A stretch of 64,000 nucleotides of DNA from Breviolum minutum Mf 1.05b.01 (GCA_000507305.1 DF240458.1:54317-118316); one strand, 5' to 3'. Counted from the first letter of the stretch, positions 1 through 9,729 are shown. Numbers and translations: made by a program. The notes: generated from the letters alone by a model not told the origin.

Positions 1-200
1 TTCTACGATCGTAATAAATGGAGTTATAACATCTGTAAATGGACTTATACATAGTGGCACTGTGGCCATGACCCCTAGAAGTGGAGTTACAACCCTTACT
101 TATAACTGGCATGGGTCCATCTTGTACCCCCCAAATGAGGATTTTGGACATTTGAGAAAGGTGCATTTCCATGACGGATCCATGGGACTGGTATATATTA
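1..200. repeat. GTGGGCCCCTAC-type inverted-repeat element, partial
   Basis: The stretch has the blocks 'ggagttataac', 'cccctagaagtgg' and 'cttataactggcatggg' ending in 'atcttgta'. These recur at 3330-3480, 10770-10905, 29945-30065, 53861-53960 and 55976-56100, where a copy often ends 'ggggcccaccttgta'. It appears truncated by the window start. No coding signal seen. Confidence 0.5.
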
Positions 201-212
201 AGGTTGTTTGTT

Positions 213-333
213 ATGGTACCCTACGGATCCAAGATTTCTCCTAAGAAGGTACTTGTTGAGGCCCCCCAAAAAAATTGTACCCTTACTTTTCGTGCATTCC
301 TAGGATCGCGGATCCATAGGAATCCATAGGGGT
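213..333. repeat. GGATCCAAG/CTTGGATCC inverted-repeat element, copy 1 of 2
   Basis: Shares 'ggatccaag...cctaagaaggtactt', 'ccccccaaa', 'gtgcattcctag' and 'ggatccatagg' in the same order with 15787-15881. The ends are inverted repeats. Function unknown; a MITE-like element. Confidence 0.6.
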
Positions 334-360
334 AAGGACTCCATGGACCTCATGTTTCAG

Positions 361-551
361 GCAGTGGCCAGTTCCGTGGCGTTACGGTGTCTTAGAGATG
401 AACGAAAAAAAACTCCGGGGTGCGGTTGGAGTTGGAACCGAAAAAAAAAAGACAGCAGGGCAGAGTCAAGTGATTTGATGCGTTGTTTTTTTTGGGGGGA
501 GAAATTGTTGAGAGTGTTTTTTTTGGCCATTTTCAAACATGGTACCTTAAG
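361..551 (+). CDS. candidate exon, unknown protein
   Basis: An open frame follows an acceptor-like 'catgtttcag' and starts AVASSVALRCLRDERKKTPG. The first 60 bases look coding; the second half (poly-T/poly-G runs) looks less so. The frame is the same as the next exon (570-657), with only an 18-base GT...AG segment carrying two stops in between. No family recognised. It could equally be chance. Confidence 0.3.
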
Positions 552-569
552 GTGAGATTGAGTTTTCAG

Positions 570-657
570 GAAGATCATTGATGTTTGCCAAAAAAAGATC
601 TGGGAGCACTTGTCTGAAAAAGAAAGGGCTAAGCCGCGAGCTTCAAAAGGTCGAGAC
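570..657 (+). CDS. candidate internal exon, unknown protein
   Basis: Bounded by acceptor 'gagttttcag' and the strong donor 'GTGAGT' at 658. The frame reads KIIDVCQKKIWEHLSEKERA and then KPRASKGRD: a charged, lysine-rich soluble segment. It ends in phase 0 and could join the exon at 1816, which starts in phase 0. Function unknown. Confidence 0.5.
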
Positions 658-906
658 GTGAGTTGGAAGTCTGGTCGTCTGGTCTCGGGGGAATGTCATG
701 TCCCCAATGGAAATCTGTATCTTTCTGTTGGGATGGACTCCAGGTGTGCAACCTTGAGCGGAACGTTGTTTCAACATGTGAAAAACCGGGGGCAGTTTGT
801 TTTTTTTTTGGTTTGATTGAGTTTCGGCGGGTGACCGACATTTTCTTCACTTTTTTGTTTAAAACCTGCGTAATTTGTAAAAATTGAACGAAAGAACAGC
901 ATAAAG

Positions 907-1239
907 ATGATCAATGCCCAACTCAAAGCCTCTGAAATTACAACAAGTCGTGTTATATATACTCTCAATGACTCGACTTCGAACAGGGCTTGCAACCAGG
1001 GAGTCCAAGGGAAATGTTTGCAACATGGAAACTTGGAAACCAACAGGTTAAAGAGTTTTGTGAAGATATCACTGTCATGTTGGGTTCGGTCTCCAAAACC
1101 AATCATAACACCCGTTTTGAAGCATGATGATTTTGGAAGACCATCAGTAATATCATTAAATACTCCTAACCTCCAAAAGTCAACAGATTGTATCAATCTC
1201 AGGGGGCAACGTCTTAGTTCTGCCCCAGGAACTAACTAG
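907..1239 (+). CDS. open frame of 110 codons, unknown
   Basis: Open from ATG to TAG without obvious repeat content. The antisense strand is also open over most of the stretch (141 codons), so the strand is not certain. No motif recognised and no splice support seen. Confidence 0.25.
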   Translation: MINAQLKASEITTSRVIYTLNDSTSNRACNQGVQGKCLQHGNLETNRLKSFVKISLSCWVRSPKPIITPVLKHDDFGRPSVISLNTPNLQKSTDCINLRGQRLSSAPGTN

Positions 1240-1815
1240 TAACCTGTCCCACCCTGTGGAAAACGAACATTATCGACTCCAAAGTCTTTAAGTCTGGGAA
1301 GGGATATGTTATATAGTTCCCATGGATGGTGGGCCCCTACTACTACGTTTCGTTATAAATGGCTCCACATTGGGTCAAGTTCGACAAAAAAGGTGGCCCA
1401 AAGGCAATGGGTTTTACTGGGGGTTATTAACATATAACTGGTGACTTCACCGGCCCACCTTGCAGCAGGGTAAAGGGGCCGGTGCCTTTTGGGAACCTAT
1501 CTCCTTAGCCAGCCTAAGATCCCTAAGGCTGGCCTTCCATTCGACAGGCGCGGGGGTTTGGCCAATGTGATGACGTCATTCGTTCGCAGAAAGGGGGAGG
1601 TTCAGAAACACAGAAGACATGGCATTCAAAGTTATATCAGTTATATCATGTATATACGTATATGATTATATGGTACAATTGTAAATATTTACTCGTATAT
1701 TATTCACTGTATATCTTTGACATGTATCATTCACAAACAAGGTAATACCAAATGTTTTTTACCACACACGGATATATAGTATGGATCAATGTGAATTCAA
1801 CGTCAACCGTGGCAG
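1240..1815. other. non-coding stretch with an inverted repeat
   Basis: Holds fragments of the GTGGGCCCCTAC element (about 1335-1460), an imperfect inverted repeat around 1507-1541 (agccagcctaagat / ccctaaggctggcct) and an AT-rich segment (1630-1740). No gene seen. Confidence 0.4.
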
Positions 1816-1874
1816 GAGTTGGATTTGTATCTCGAAAACTCTGCGGACTTCTTCCGGCAGCTCTCCGTACGCAG
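1816..1874 (+). CDS. candidate internal exon, unknown protein
   Basis: Acceptor 'ccgtggcag' and donor CAG|GTGTCT bound a 59-base exon reading ELDLYLENSADFFRQLSVR, a plausible amphipathic helix. Phase 0 start, phase 2 end. An overlapping longer frame (1752-1985) also exists, so the reading is not certain. Confidence 0.5.
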
Positions 1875-2097
1875 GTGTCTTCGAAGGGAAAAAAAGACAT
1901 GCCAAACACTCGTGGCGGTGAAACGGGGTTTGGGTGTGTGTTGTTGAGCTTTTATCGTTCAACGTTTAGTGCTCTAAGAAGATGATATTTGATGAATTTG
2001 TTTCAATGTAGAACGTGCATCAGGTCGAGGTGTTGTTGATGATTGTGTTTGCTGCTGTTTAATGTTGTATCTCTGCATGAAGTTTTATGAACTGTTC

Positions 2098-2212
2098 TAC
2101 CCTCACTGAAACTAACATTTTCGCACCTGAAATTTGGTGCATGGTTGGAAAATGAATTTCCTTCTGGGATGGCCTATTTTCAGAGGCTATGAATGTTAGT
2201 TTTGGGGAGTGT
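2098..2212. mobile_element. TA-MITE, TGAAACTAAC family
   Basis: Ends CCTCACTGAAACTAAC and GTTAGTTTTGGGGAGTG are inverted repeats flanked by TA. The interior 'ttcctt.tgggatggcctattttcag' is shared with 15348-15451. Stowaway-like by the TA duplication. Confidence 0.7.
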
Positions 2213-2690
2213 ATCTCCATGTATTTGTATCTCTTGTGTATGATGTCAGACTGTACGTCGTCGTTGTCCTGTAGATGGTTTGAATCGATTCCAATGTGAG
2301 AGGGGTGGTGGACCAGGTGAAGTGTTGAAACTTTTTGTTTCAACTAACTACAAGAATAACCAAAGAAGTGGCATGTGTGAAAGTGTCCGGTTCCAGCATA
2401 TTTTTTGGGATCATCTATGCCTGACTCAAAGACTATCACCCCTACCTGGACCTGAGGATAATATGTTTATGTTGAATAATATACGAATCAAATACTACCA
2501 AAATCGTATGCAATTGGTGCCACGTCTGTATTTTTACCCGATGTGTTTGTTAGCGTGCATTCCCAATGCCAATGTGGTTTAGCAGATTCTCCTCAGAGAG
2601 GAATTTCCAAGGTGTTTTTTTCTCCTGCCACTTATGGCTAGTCAACCTACCCCTCCGTAACCCCCCCCCATTTGGTTTCCCTTCTACAAA

Positions 2691-2787
2691 TATGGGTGTT
2701 TCCTTAAATGATGGTACCCCAAATGATCAGTTTTAGTAGGAAAACCCATGGTTGTTGGGTACCACCATTTTAGGAAACCTCCATATA
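2691..2787. mobile_element. TGGGTGTTTCC/GGAAACCCCCA MITE, copy 1 of 3
   Basis: Inverted-repeat ends TGGGTGTTTCC and GGAAACCTCCA with TA flanks; the interior 'agtaggaaaacccatg' matches the copy at 53010-53126. A more diverged copy lies at 5491-5592. Confidence 0.65.
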
Positions 2788-3001
2788 ATTCAAGCATTTT
2801 TTGCTGAGCCAAGGCACTTCAAATGGTTGTTATCCTGGTTCTCCCGCACTGCACATACCAATGTTTGGCTAAGTGGTTGTCCTTTAGGACCCGGATGAAT
2901 GAGGGAGTTTTGGGGGAAGAAGATGGGGATGACACGATGGCTTTGGGATAGATAGACATGTATATGTGCATATGGATATTCATATATATTTATATATATA
3001 C

Positions 3002-3101
3002 ACTCCGCTAAACTAACATGGCAATGCAATATCCCCATTTTTAATAGGAAATACATCTTTAAATCGTCCATTTTCCATTGCCATGTTAGTTTACCAGAGG
3101 G
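3002..3101. mobile_element. TA-MITE, TGGTAAACTAAC family
   Basis: Arms 'gctaaactaacatggcaatg' and 'cattgccatgttagtttacc' are near-perfect inverted repeats; flanked by TA. The interior 'aataggaaatacatctt' is the family signature. Confidence 0.8.
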
Positions 3102-3127
3102 TATATGTAGGTTTATAGATATATAAG

Positions 3128-3252
3128 ATGAAAGGAACCAACCCAACCATATACAGTACAGCAACAGTACTATCCTGCCCAACCATTTAGTCGTTGGGTC
3201 AGATGGCAAAGAGGGGAAGCTCATGGAAGTGCATGGTTGGCATGTCACGTAG
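3128..3252 (+). CDS. candidate terminal exon, unknown protein
   Basis: Open in one frame to TAG at 3250: ERNQPNHIQYSNSTILPN, then HLVVGSDGKEGKLMEVHGWH. It lies just downstream of the TA-MITE at 3002-3101 and begins after 'atatataag'. A long antisense frame overlaps but includes the MITE, so + is preferred. Family unknown. Confidence 0.5.
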
Positions 3253-3329
3253 CGCTTCAGTTTGTCATTTTCAATGGTCTTTTTTTGAATTGACAGAGCC
3301 TGTGTCATTTTTCTTTAGGTAGTATAAGG

Positions 3330-3480
3330 TGGGCCCCTACCAGTTATAACTGGGGTGATAGCCCTACTATTAGGAGTAGGGTTAAAACCCTAGTTACCCA
3401 TTTGTTTGCTAAAAAGGGGCCGTTTATGTCACTCCATTTATAACTATAGTAGGATAGCCCATCTTGTAGGGTAAGTATCA
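3330..3480. repeat. GTGGGCCCCTAC inverted-repeat element
   Basis: Starts 'ggtgggcccctaccagttataac' and ends 'ataactatagtaggatagcccatcttgta', the inverted-repeat ends of this family; internal 'cccatttgtttgctaaaaaggggcc'. No coding signal. Confidence 0.6.
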
Positions 3481-3549
3481 AATTTGACCAAGCCACCATA
3501 GATTTTTCAGACATATTTTTGGAAAACGCCCTTTGGCCCACATCTTCAG

Positions 3550-3649
3550 CCAACAAAAATTCCCATCCTGTTCCATGTCTATTCCTGGGGTGAATTCCTG
3601 GAGATCAAAGTGAAGTCAAGTCCTTGCTATAAATTCAGGATAGTCGCAG
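3550..3649 (+). CDS. candidate internal exon, unknown protein
   Basis: Acceptor 'cacatcttcag' and donor CAG|GTACCT flank 100 bases open in only one frame: PTKIPILFHVYSWGEFLEIK then VKSSPCYKFRIVA. The donor is the left end of a GTACCT-family element (3650-3790), as at 21469/21470. Ends in phase 1. The sequence looks like part of a beta-rich domain, but no family is recognised. Confidence 0.6.
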
Positions 3650-3790
3650 GTACCTAAAATGGAGGTATGTACTGAACCTTATAGCCGGCTGCTTTTTTTG
3701 GGGGTGGGAAAACTCCCTTATCATGAGCCGAACTGATACAGCTAAAATGGGTGAGGATTCCTTCATTTTAGGTACCGAACGAAATGTTTG
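3650..3790. mobile_element. GTACCT-family element forming an intron, copy 1
   Basis: Inverted repeats 'aggtacctaaaatggaggta' and 'ccttcattttaggtacc' plus the tail 'gaaatgtttggtga', shared with 21470-21601. Its first two bases serve as the GT donor of the exon at 3550-3649. Confidence 0.65.
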
Positions 3791-3829
3791 GTGAAAAAAA
3801 GGTTTGATCCTACATTTGGCAGCTACCAG

Positions 3830-3865
3830 AATTTGGACCTCGAAAATATCCCAAAAACGCTCAAT
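3830..3865 (+). CDS. candidate internal exon, unknown protein
   Basis: Follows acceptor 'ggcagctaccag'. Joined in phase to 3550-3649 it continues ...KFRIVA|EFGPRKYPKNAQ. The donor would be GTATGG at 3866, where a partial ATCCATGTATGG-family element begins. A donor a few bases later is also possible and changes the next frame. Confidence 0.4.
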
Positions 3866-3960
3866 GTATGGTAGATTTATCCCTACATTTACCATAAAAA
3901 ATGGCCCAAACATAGGTTTTTAATTGGCCGCTTCAATCATCAGAGTGGCAAAACGGAAAG

Positions 3961-4308
3961 ATGACGCCTCACCAGATGGATGAGAGGCACCGGTACAAGC
4001 TCTACATGATTGCAACCGGAGCCTTCCGAAATCCTCAAGGTTGCACCTTTTTCTGGTGGACAGGATATGCTCCGTGCAAGGCTACATCTGGAGGAGGTCA
4101 GCGTGGAAATTTCCTGACAAGGACCGTCAGACCAAGATCCTGGGAGATCCTGGCAATATCCTGGCTCCATGGCGCCACGTGGACATGCAAACCAAACGCT
4201 GAAGAGGAACAAATCACCAGCTCAATGGCGATTCAGATTGGGACCAAGGTGCAACTCCAAGTTGACAAGTCAAAAAAGCCTTTTCTCATCCTATCCGAGT
4301 GTTTTTGA
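3961..4308 (+). CDS. 115-codon open frame, probable last coding exon
   Basis: Reads MTPHQMDERHRYKLYMIATG then AFRNPQGCTFFWWTGYAP and runs on to a stop at 4306. It may be its own small gene (ATG in context aaagATGA) or the continuation of the exons at 3550 and 3830 via an AG at 3944-3945. A second frame (from 3984 to 4203) also reads well in its 3' half, with KFPDKDRQTKILGDPGNIL, so the true frame is unresolved. Confidence 0.45.
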   Translation: MTPHQMDERHRYKLYMIATGAFRNPQGCTFFWWTGYAPCKATSGGGQRGNFLTRTVRPRSWEILAISWLHGATWTCKPNAEEEQITSSMAIQIGTKVQLQVDKSKKPFLILSECF

Positions 4309-4586
4309 TTGCAATTGAGTTGATGGAAGGGTTTCATTTTTGAAGTTGATTGGATAGAGGGTGAAATTGTATTTGAACGTGTGTATGATGTTTCGAAGCT
4401 ATGATACATTGAGCATCTGGGTATAACTAACCGACAAATTCCATGTACGATAATGATGTATTATGTGACCTCTACATTCGGTTGATTTTTGTGTGATAAT
4501 AACATAAAGGATGGGGATATGGCAACCGGCACCGGAATAATGAAGATGACTTCAACTGAGAATCAATTCACTTACCACCATACACA

Positions 4587-4695
4587 ATGGTGGTGGTTTC
4601 AAATTATGTTGCATTTTGTACCCCTATTTTGTGGGGAAAGGATCCAGTTTAACTTGCGCACATCTTTGAAATTCGGTATTTGAAACCACCAACTT
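4587..4695. mobile_element. CTAG-TIR element, degenerate
   Basis: Keeps 'ggtggtggtttcaaat' and 'ttgaaaccaccaac' as inverted arms and the core 'cccctattttgtggggaaaggatcca', but the CTAG ends are lost. Confidence 0.6.
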
Positions 4696-4849
4696 CAACA
4701 TATCTCCTCAGTATCGCGGCCTCTGGTCACCCAATAAATGATCGCCTGAGAACTTGAGATCCATTTCTGGGTGGACTTCGTAAGGGGAAATCTGCTACTC
4801 CAAAAAGAAAATGCCTATATAGACAAACATGAGTTGAGTGGGTGAAAAA

Positions 4850-4953
4850 CTAGGTGGTGGTTTCAAATAGTTTTTTTTGTTCACCCTTACCTGGGGAAAT
4901 GATCCAATTTGACGATCATATTTTTCAGATGGGTTGGTTCAACCACCAGCTAG
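4850..4953. mobile_element. CTAG-TIR element
   Basis: Ends CTAGGTGGTGGTTTCAA and GGTTCAACCACCAGCTAG; core 'cctggggaaatgatccaatttgac'. About 100 bp, no coding capacity, so non-autonomous. One of about nineteen copies in the window. Confidence 0.75.
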
Positions 4954-4959
4954 AAGAAC

Positions 4960-5490
4960 GGATTTTGGACCAACCACAATGGGAATAGATGATCTAAAAA
5001 TAGGACCAGGTGATTCAAGCCGTGACCATTTTCTTATCCCCTACTTGGAGGTCACCAACAACCTTGGATCAAAGGATATTAAACATCCATAAAGGTCACC
5101 AGCAGAATTACCAGGAATATGTAGTTGACCGTGTACCTGGTACCCAAATATGTTTGTTAACTCTCCTTACAAAACATTAGAATGTGAATAAAACTAAAAC
5201 TACAATGCTAGTAGATTTTGGCACCAAAGGTGACGGGATGGAATCCTTCGGACTCGGACAATTTGTATGCTGGAAAAGGTATAGTAGAGGTGTGGGTGAC
5301 AACTTGTATGCGTATCCTTTTTCCACTTGTAATCCACTTGTAATCTGAATCAGGTACAACATAGGGAGGGGTACATGTTGTTTTTTATACTTTCAACGGC
5401 AATATCAAATCACCCGCAAAAATATTGACCATCTATCATGGGACTCAAAGACTAGGCACAAGGTAGGCAGAAGTCAATGGTTCTTTGTGG
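4960..5490. other. no gene seen
   Basis: Mixed-composition sequence with no convincing exon. 'gtgattcaagccgtgaccattttcttatcccctacttggaggtcaccaacaacctt' resembles 16090-16170 and part of 10700-10760, so it is probably another dispersed repeat. Confidence 0.35.
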
Positions 5491-5592
5491 ATGTTTCCGA
5501 AAATAGTGGTACCCCCAAATCATCCTTTTTCATTCGGTTTTCCATTATAAATCATCCATTTTGGGGTACCCCTATTTTTGGAAACCCCCTTG
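5491..5592. mobile_element. TGTTTCC/GGAAACCCCC MITE, copy 2 of 3
   Basis: Inverted arms 'tgtttccgaaaatagtggtacccc' and 'ggggtacccctatttttggaaac'. The right end lies five bases before the candidate exon at 5598, so its flank supplies the acceptor region 'ccccttgtag'. Confidence 0.6.
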
Positions 5593-5597
5593 TAGAG

Positions 5598-5758
5598 GAG
5601 TCTTAACGTTGCGGCTCTACACCGTCTTGATTTCCAACGATGCGGACCGTTGTATCCAGATGCGGGATGCGCGCATGGGGTATCTTGGCGGAACACACGG
5701 TGATTTGGAGGTGAAAATTTCTTCCGATTTTGAGACCACTGAAACACACGAAGCCTAG
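5598..5758 (+). CDS. candidate exon, unknown protein
   Basis: After 'cccccttgtag' the frame reads RGVLTLRLYTVLISNDADRC then IQMRDARMGYLGGTHGDLEV and stops at TAG (5756-5758). The same frame stays open for another 41 codons, reading SLDTLERSDVQLAQSKTLQI, up to the start of a GGATGTCC element. Either the TAG is a true stop, a 48-base GTGAAA...CCTAG segment is spliced out, or the gene is damaged. Confidence 0.5.
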
Positions 5759-6375
5759 ACATCCGGATCGCTGGATACCTTGGAAAGGAGCGATGTGCAG
5801 CTGGCGCAGTCTAAAACCCTCCAGATTTCGACCAGCACATCAGTCCGACATCTAGGGGGAAGGATGTCCTGGGACGGAAGTTAGGATCAATGATTAGAAT
5901 ACGTGGGTTGGATCCCAGAGAAGTTGTTTGGCCGAAGTTCACCCTCAGGAGAAAATCCCCACAGGAGCCTTTGGTCCAATTTCAGGAAATCTGTCCAACA
6001 ATTGCGCAGCATCAATCAATTTATGAAGAGTGATGGATGAAGTCCCATTTGAGCAGTATCCCATTGACCCCTGGTTACAGTATTTGTTTTAATATATTTA
6101 TATTTTTTTTGTGGGATGACAGACTATGTTATATATGGGGTTTTTCATAAGTCATGAAATAAGGATTTGCGGCATAAACCAATCAGGATTTCATGGAATG
6201 TCAGAACCCATAGGATCCGTGTATGGTATATTTACTTGTATTGTTTTGATCTAAGAATAAATGCAGGTTTTTTTGGCCATACAAGTCGATTTCCTCATAT
6301 TCAGGTGTCATTTCTTTACATTCAGGTGTCATGTCTTTACATTATTTCTAATAATAATCATTATTTACATTTATT

Positions 6376-6586
6376 GCGCGCTCCTCGCTGGTCTAGAGCC
6401 ATTTCAAGGGGCGGTACATTGGTTCTAAGAATCATCCAGTTGACATTACTGAAGCATGTATTGGCGCATTTCGCTGTCGAGGTTGTGGAGATTTCCTGCT
6501 TAATGGCTCTTGCTCCTACTCTTGGCATTGCAAATGCCACGCCTTTGGTACCCAACAATTTCCAGTATCTGAAACAGTGGCAGTGA
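6376..6586 (+). CDS. candidate exon with hydrophobic segments, strand unresolved
   Basis: Open frame containing LVLRIIQLTLLKHVLAHFAV and LMALAPTLGIANATPLV, suggesting a membrane or targeting segment. The - strand is open too. The next bases (6588-6695) read well in a shifted frame (DAVKVQSQDSQDLHSRVEMF), so an intron or frameshift is likely if + is correct. Confidence 0.3.
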
Positions 6587-6678
6587 TGCCGTGAAGGTTC
6601 AATCACAGGATTCGCAGGACTTGCATTCCCGAGTGGAGATGTTCGAGCAGAGAGGAGTGGCCCTAACTTTTATGCGAT

Positions 6679-6717
6679 TCGTACCACCCTCGTAATGGAT
6701 TCGTACCACCCTCGTAG
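6679..6717 (+). repeat. tandem duplication of an 18-bp unit
   Basis: 'attcgtaccaccctcgta' occurs twice, 21 bases apart, inside a region that looks coding in several frames. A 21-base period keeps frame. Confidence 0.7.
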
Positions 6718-6964
6718 CGCTCCTGCCCTTTGTCCAGGCAGTACCTTTCCAGTCCAAATGTGCAGTGGTTCTCCATTCGGCACCACGTTGCATTTTCTGC
6801 TCAAGATATTTTGCATCGCTCTTCAACTGCCATCCGCCCCTATAGTCCTACCCGCATCCATGGCGTTTGCAGATCTCGAGGCTTCCCCTATAAATAAGGA
6901 GATCATGGATGCCAATCCTCGTTTCTCGACAAGTTTTGATCTTTCTGAAGTTTTGCTTTCTTGA
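6695..6964 (+). CDS. candidate exon or small protein, 89 codons
   Basis: From ATG at 6695; the last 34 codons from a second ATG (6860) look most coding: MAFADLEASPINKEIMDANP. The middle, LLKIFCIALQLPSAPIVLPA, is hydrophobic and would fit a signal or transit peptide. The antisense strand is also open, so strand and start are uncertain. Confidence 0.4.
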   Translation: MDSYHPRSAPALCPGSTFPVQMCSGSPFGTTLHFLLKIFCIALQLPSAPIVLPASMAFADLEASPINKEIMDANPRFSTSFDLSEVLLS

Positions 6965-7250
6965 CCTGAAGTTTTGGGAATATGTTGCTTTTCCTTTTTT
7001 TTTCTCCCCCAGAATAAAAACAGTTGGTTTGCGCGTTTGGCAGGCCAAGGAAAACTTGAATGCCCAACAAGGGCATGCATTGGACCGCCTTATGGCGGTC
7101 TTGGACCGCTTGTTGCACCTGTTTTGTGGTCAAGAAGATGGAAGTGCCTGGGGATCTCAAAAACCAAAAAAAAAAGTTCCGTCCAAAAAACGAAAAAATT
7201 GGTTCAACCAAAAACATCCAAAAACCAACATACAGAACAAGTTGTCTTGA

Positions 7251-7533
7251 GCGTTTGGCGCAAATGAAAGGACAATGCGGCAACCATCGCCCTCATTCCA
7301 AACTTCTGGAAAGGGTTTTTGGAGGAAAACATGGAGGAGAACCCCTTGCAGTGCGGTTTGTAGCACAAGTGGCTGGAAAAGCCTTACCCAACCACTCTAA
7401 CTGGACTGCTGAACAACGAGGCAGATGTGAAGATGCCAAAAGCAGCAGGTCCAGTTTGGGGCATAGCACCACCCAGGTGTACCTGGCCGGCCAGTGTAAT
7501 TTTTTTGCCCGGGCGAGTAGAAGACTGGATTGA
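7251..7533 (+). CDS. candidate exon, unknown
   Basis: Part of a 157-codon frame; the better portion reads ERLAQMKGQCGNHRPHSKLL then ERVFGGKHGGEPLAVRFVAQ. A CAG|GTGTAC donor occurs at 7478. A second frame (7427-7615) reads VEDWIEEWDQIFEVELNLMN and may be the true continuation. Frame assignment is uncertain. Confidence 0.3.
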
Positions 7534-8168
7534 AGAATGGGATCAAATCTTTGAGGTGGAGCTGAATCTGATGAACATAAATGGCGCTCGCAAGATCGCC
7601 AAGAAAACAACGTGAGATCAAACAAAATGGAAAAAAGGAGCGCTTTGCATGAAAAAATAGAGGTTCTCGACCAACTTATTTCACACTGACATTCAAAAAT
7701 CAATAGCTTGACATTGAAAGCCACGCTGGCCAGGTGATGAATCAATCTACAGCATTCTGCTGCGCTCGCTTTGCCAGAAAAAAAAGAGCGCGCCCATCAT
7801 TGTAAGCATTTTCAAAGCGATCAGCATGCAAACACACAGCATGCAAACACCCAAATGTATTGATTTAACGCCCACATGAAATGGAATTAGCTTACACATG
7901 GATCCTATGGGTCAGGGTTTGTTGCTGTTGCTCATTTGTGGATTTGAACTGCTGGGGATGTTTCGGGGGGTTGTTGAACATCTTCCATCTGAGTTTTCAC
8001 TGCATTAAATTGCATGAGATTGTTGGAGCAGAGTCCTGGAACAAGATACCCTTCATAAAACAAGTAGTTTACCAGGTTCCCGGGGTAAGGTTCCAAGGGT
8101 TTTTATTTTATCACTATAAATAAATATATATATATATACTTATTTATGTTGGAATTTTCTTCTCTTAG

Positions 8169-8356
8169 CAACTGTCAGGTTGGAGTTGTTGCATGTTCCA
8201 TTGGGTGATGTAGCCGACTCTGGCTGGCCTGCTTTTCGGATCTTAGCCCACTTGGCAGAGGAGACTGGGCGGAGAATGGCTGGCTTTGGTGGTTGCACGG
8301 GATCATATGGGTTTTTGGGAGATATTCACACACAGATTTTTTGTATGATAATTTAA
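8169..8356 (+). CDS. probable terminal exon, unknown protein
   Basis: A strong pyrimidine tract and acceptor 'ggaattttcttctcttag' precede 61 open codons ending TAA. It reads TVRLELLHVPLGDVADSGWP then AFRILAHLAEETGRRMAGFG: a helical, regular-looking sequence. No family recognised. An internal G|GTTTTT could shorten the exon. Confidence 0.6.
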
Positions 8357-8861
8357 AAATACATTTCATAGAATGGAGTTTTTTTAATGGTATTGTTTTT
8401 GTTGAATTATGTTTTAATTTTGTAAATGACACAGAACGTATATGGATGTGTTTATATATCAAAAAATCATCCAAATAATATTTGTTAAATTTAGCAATAA
8501 TATGTAGTCATGTTTTGGGTTTTTGGTGGTTTCTTTTAATGTTGTGTTGTGGGTCCAACGACCTCAACTCTGGAAGAGGAATGATATATACTTAAGAGTG
8601 AGAACGACAAAAAGGATTAAAAAAGAACCTTACGAGGTAGGTTTCTACTAGTTCTAGACCGAGCTATAACCCATATGAATGCGAAAAATGATTTCAGGGA
8701 GTATCTTTCCACTGCGTTTAGCCTTTTTGATTGTCTTGAGACCTTTTAGCAAAGATCACCGATTCGCATAAATTCACCCACTGCTGTCTGTCAATTCTGG
8801 CTTTTACTGGATACAATCCAAAAGGTTCGCTTGGATTTTCCCAGCGCAACCGAACGACACG

Positions 8862-9059
8862 ATGGCTCACGGTCACCACTTCGCCTTCTATACGGGCACT
8901 CCGCCACACCCTCCGCCAAACTCACCACCTAGCAGCCCACCTGGCCTTTCTGTTGCCCATCAACCTATGGCGCCGCCCGAACTCTTTCATGTTTCACCAG
9001 AACCGCAAACATTAGAAGAGAATTGCAATCATAGTTTTCAATCTAGAGTAGAATATTAG
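8862..9059 (+). CDS. candidate first exon, proline-rich N-terminus
   Basis: ATG in a good context (gacacgATGGCT), then MAHGHHFAFYTGTPPHPPPN and a Pro/Ser-rich stretch to TAG at 9057. The - strand (8718-8909) is also open and reads naturally (VSHRVVRLRWENPSEPFGLY), so the strand is not settled. Confidence 0.35.
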   Translation: MAHGHHFAFYTGTPPHPPPNSPPSSPPGLSVAHQPMAPPELFHVSPEPQTLEENCNHSFQSRVEY

Positions 9060-9393
9060 TTCTTGATAGTTTCACATAAAAAACAATATTTTTTGATCTC
9101 TGCTTTGAGTTTGCAAATCGATAAATCTCCGAAGCCGAGAAAAATAAGTTTCACAGCGTGACCCGGCTAGGATGTGAAAGTTGTTTGCCTTTTGCATGCG
9201 TGGTTTTAGGCGTTGACATGTATATAAGCAAAACATTTGTGAAAATAAAGTATGAACCACATAACCACATACTCAAAATTATATACATAAATTCGGAACT
9301 TTCACAACTCCACCTCCCATGGCGCCCCGCTCTCTTTTTCAGAGAACTAATGCATCCTCTTTAAAGGTGGAAGGGGAGATGGTGTTCCTCTTC

Positions 9394-9729
9394 TCATTTT
9401 CTGGGATATGCGATAGCCCCATGAGGGTAATTCACCTTTGACTTGATTGGAATGTTGAATTTCGCACTATAGTGAGATGCTACTGTGATGTCCATGGTAC
9501 TTAGTACATGGATTATAGCCTCTATAAAAGTAGGCTGTAAGTCCAGATAGGTCTTAAACCAACTTGCTAACCAGTTAACCCTAGTGCATGTGGTTGAATT
9601 GACAAAACGCTGAGAATGCGGCACCCCGTGGATGTGGATGAAAAAACTGGTGGTCGGCTCCCAATACCAACAGCAGACGAAGATATTTAAGAATAGGTAT
9701 TCAATAGTGAATCGGGTGTATACAGCCAT
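9394..9729 (-). CDS. 111-codon open frame, unknown
   Basis: Starts MAVYTRFTIEYLFLNIFVCC and runs without a stop in fairly AT-rich DNA. It lies directly downstream (on -) of another long - frame (9786-10145). No motif recognised; a decayed mobile-element gene is one possibility. Confidence 0.3.
   Translation of the reverse strand: MAVYTRFTIEYLFLNIFVCCWYWEPTTSFFIHIHGVPHSQRFVNSTTCTRVNWLASWFKTYLDLQPTFIEAIIHVLSTMDITVASHYSAKFNIPIKSKVNYPHGAIAYPRK

Noticed and set aside
771..1196. 141-codon frame on the - strand
   Set aside because: No motif or splice support, and a + frame covers the same bases. Left as unresolved instead of called.
2790..3308. 172-codon open frame on the - strand
   Set aside because: It runs through the whole TGGTAAACTAAC MITE at 3002-3101, and a better + strand exon (3128-3252) overlaps it.
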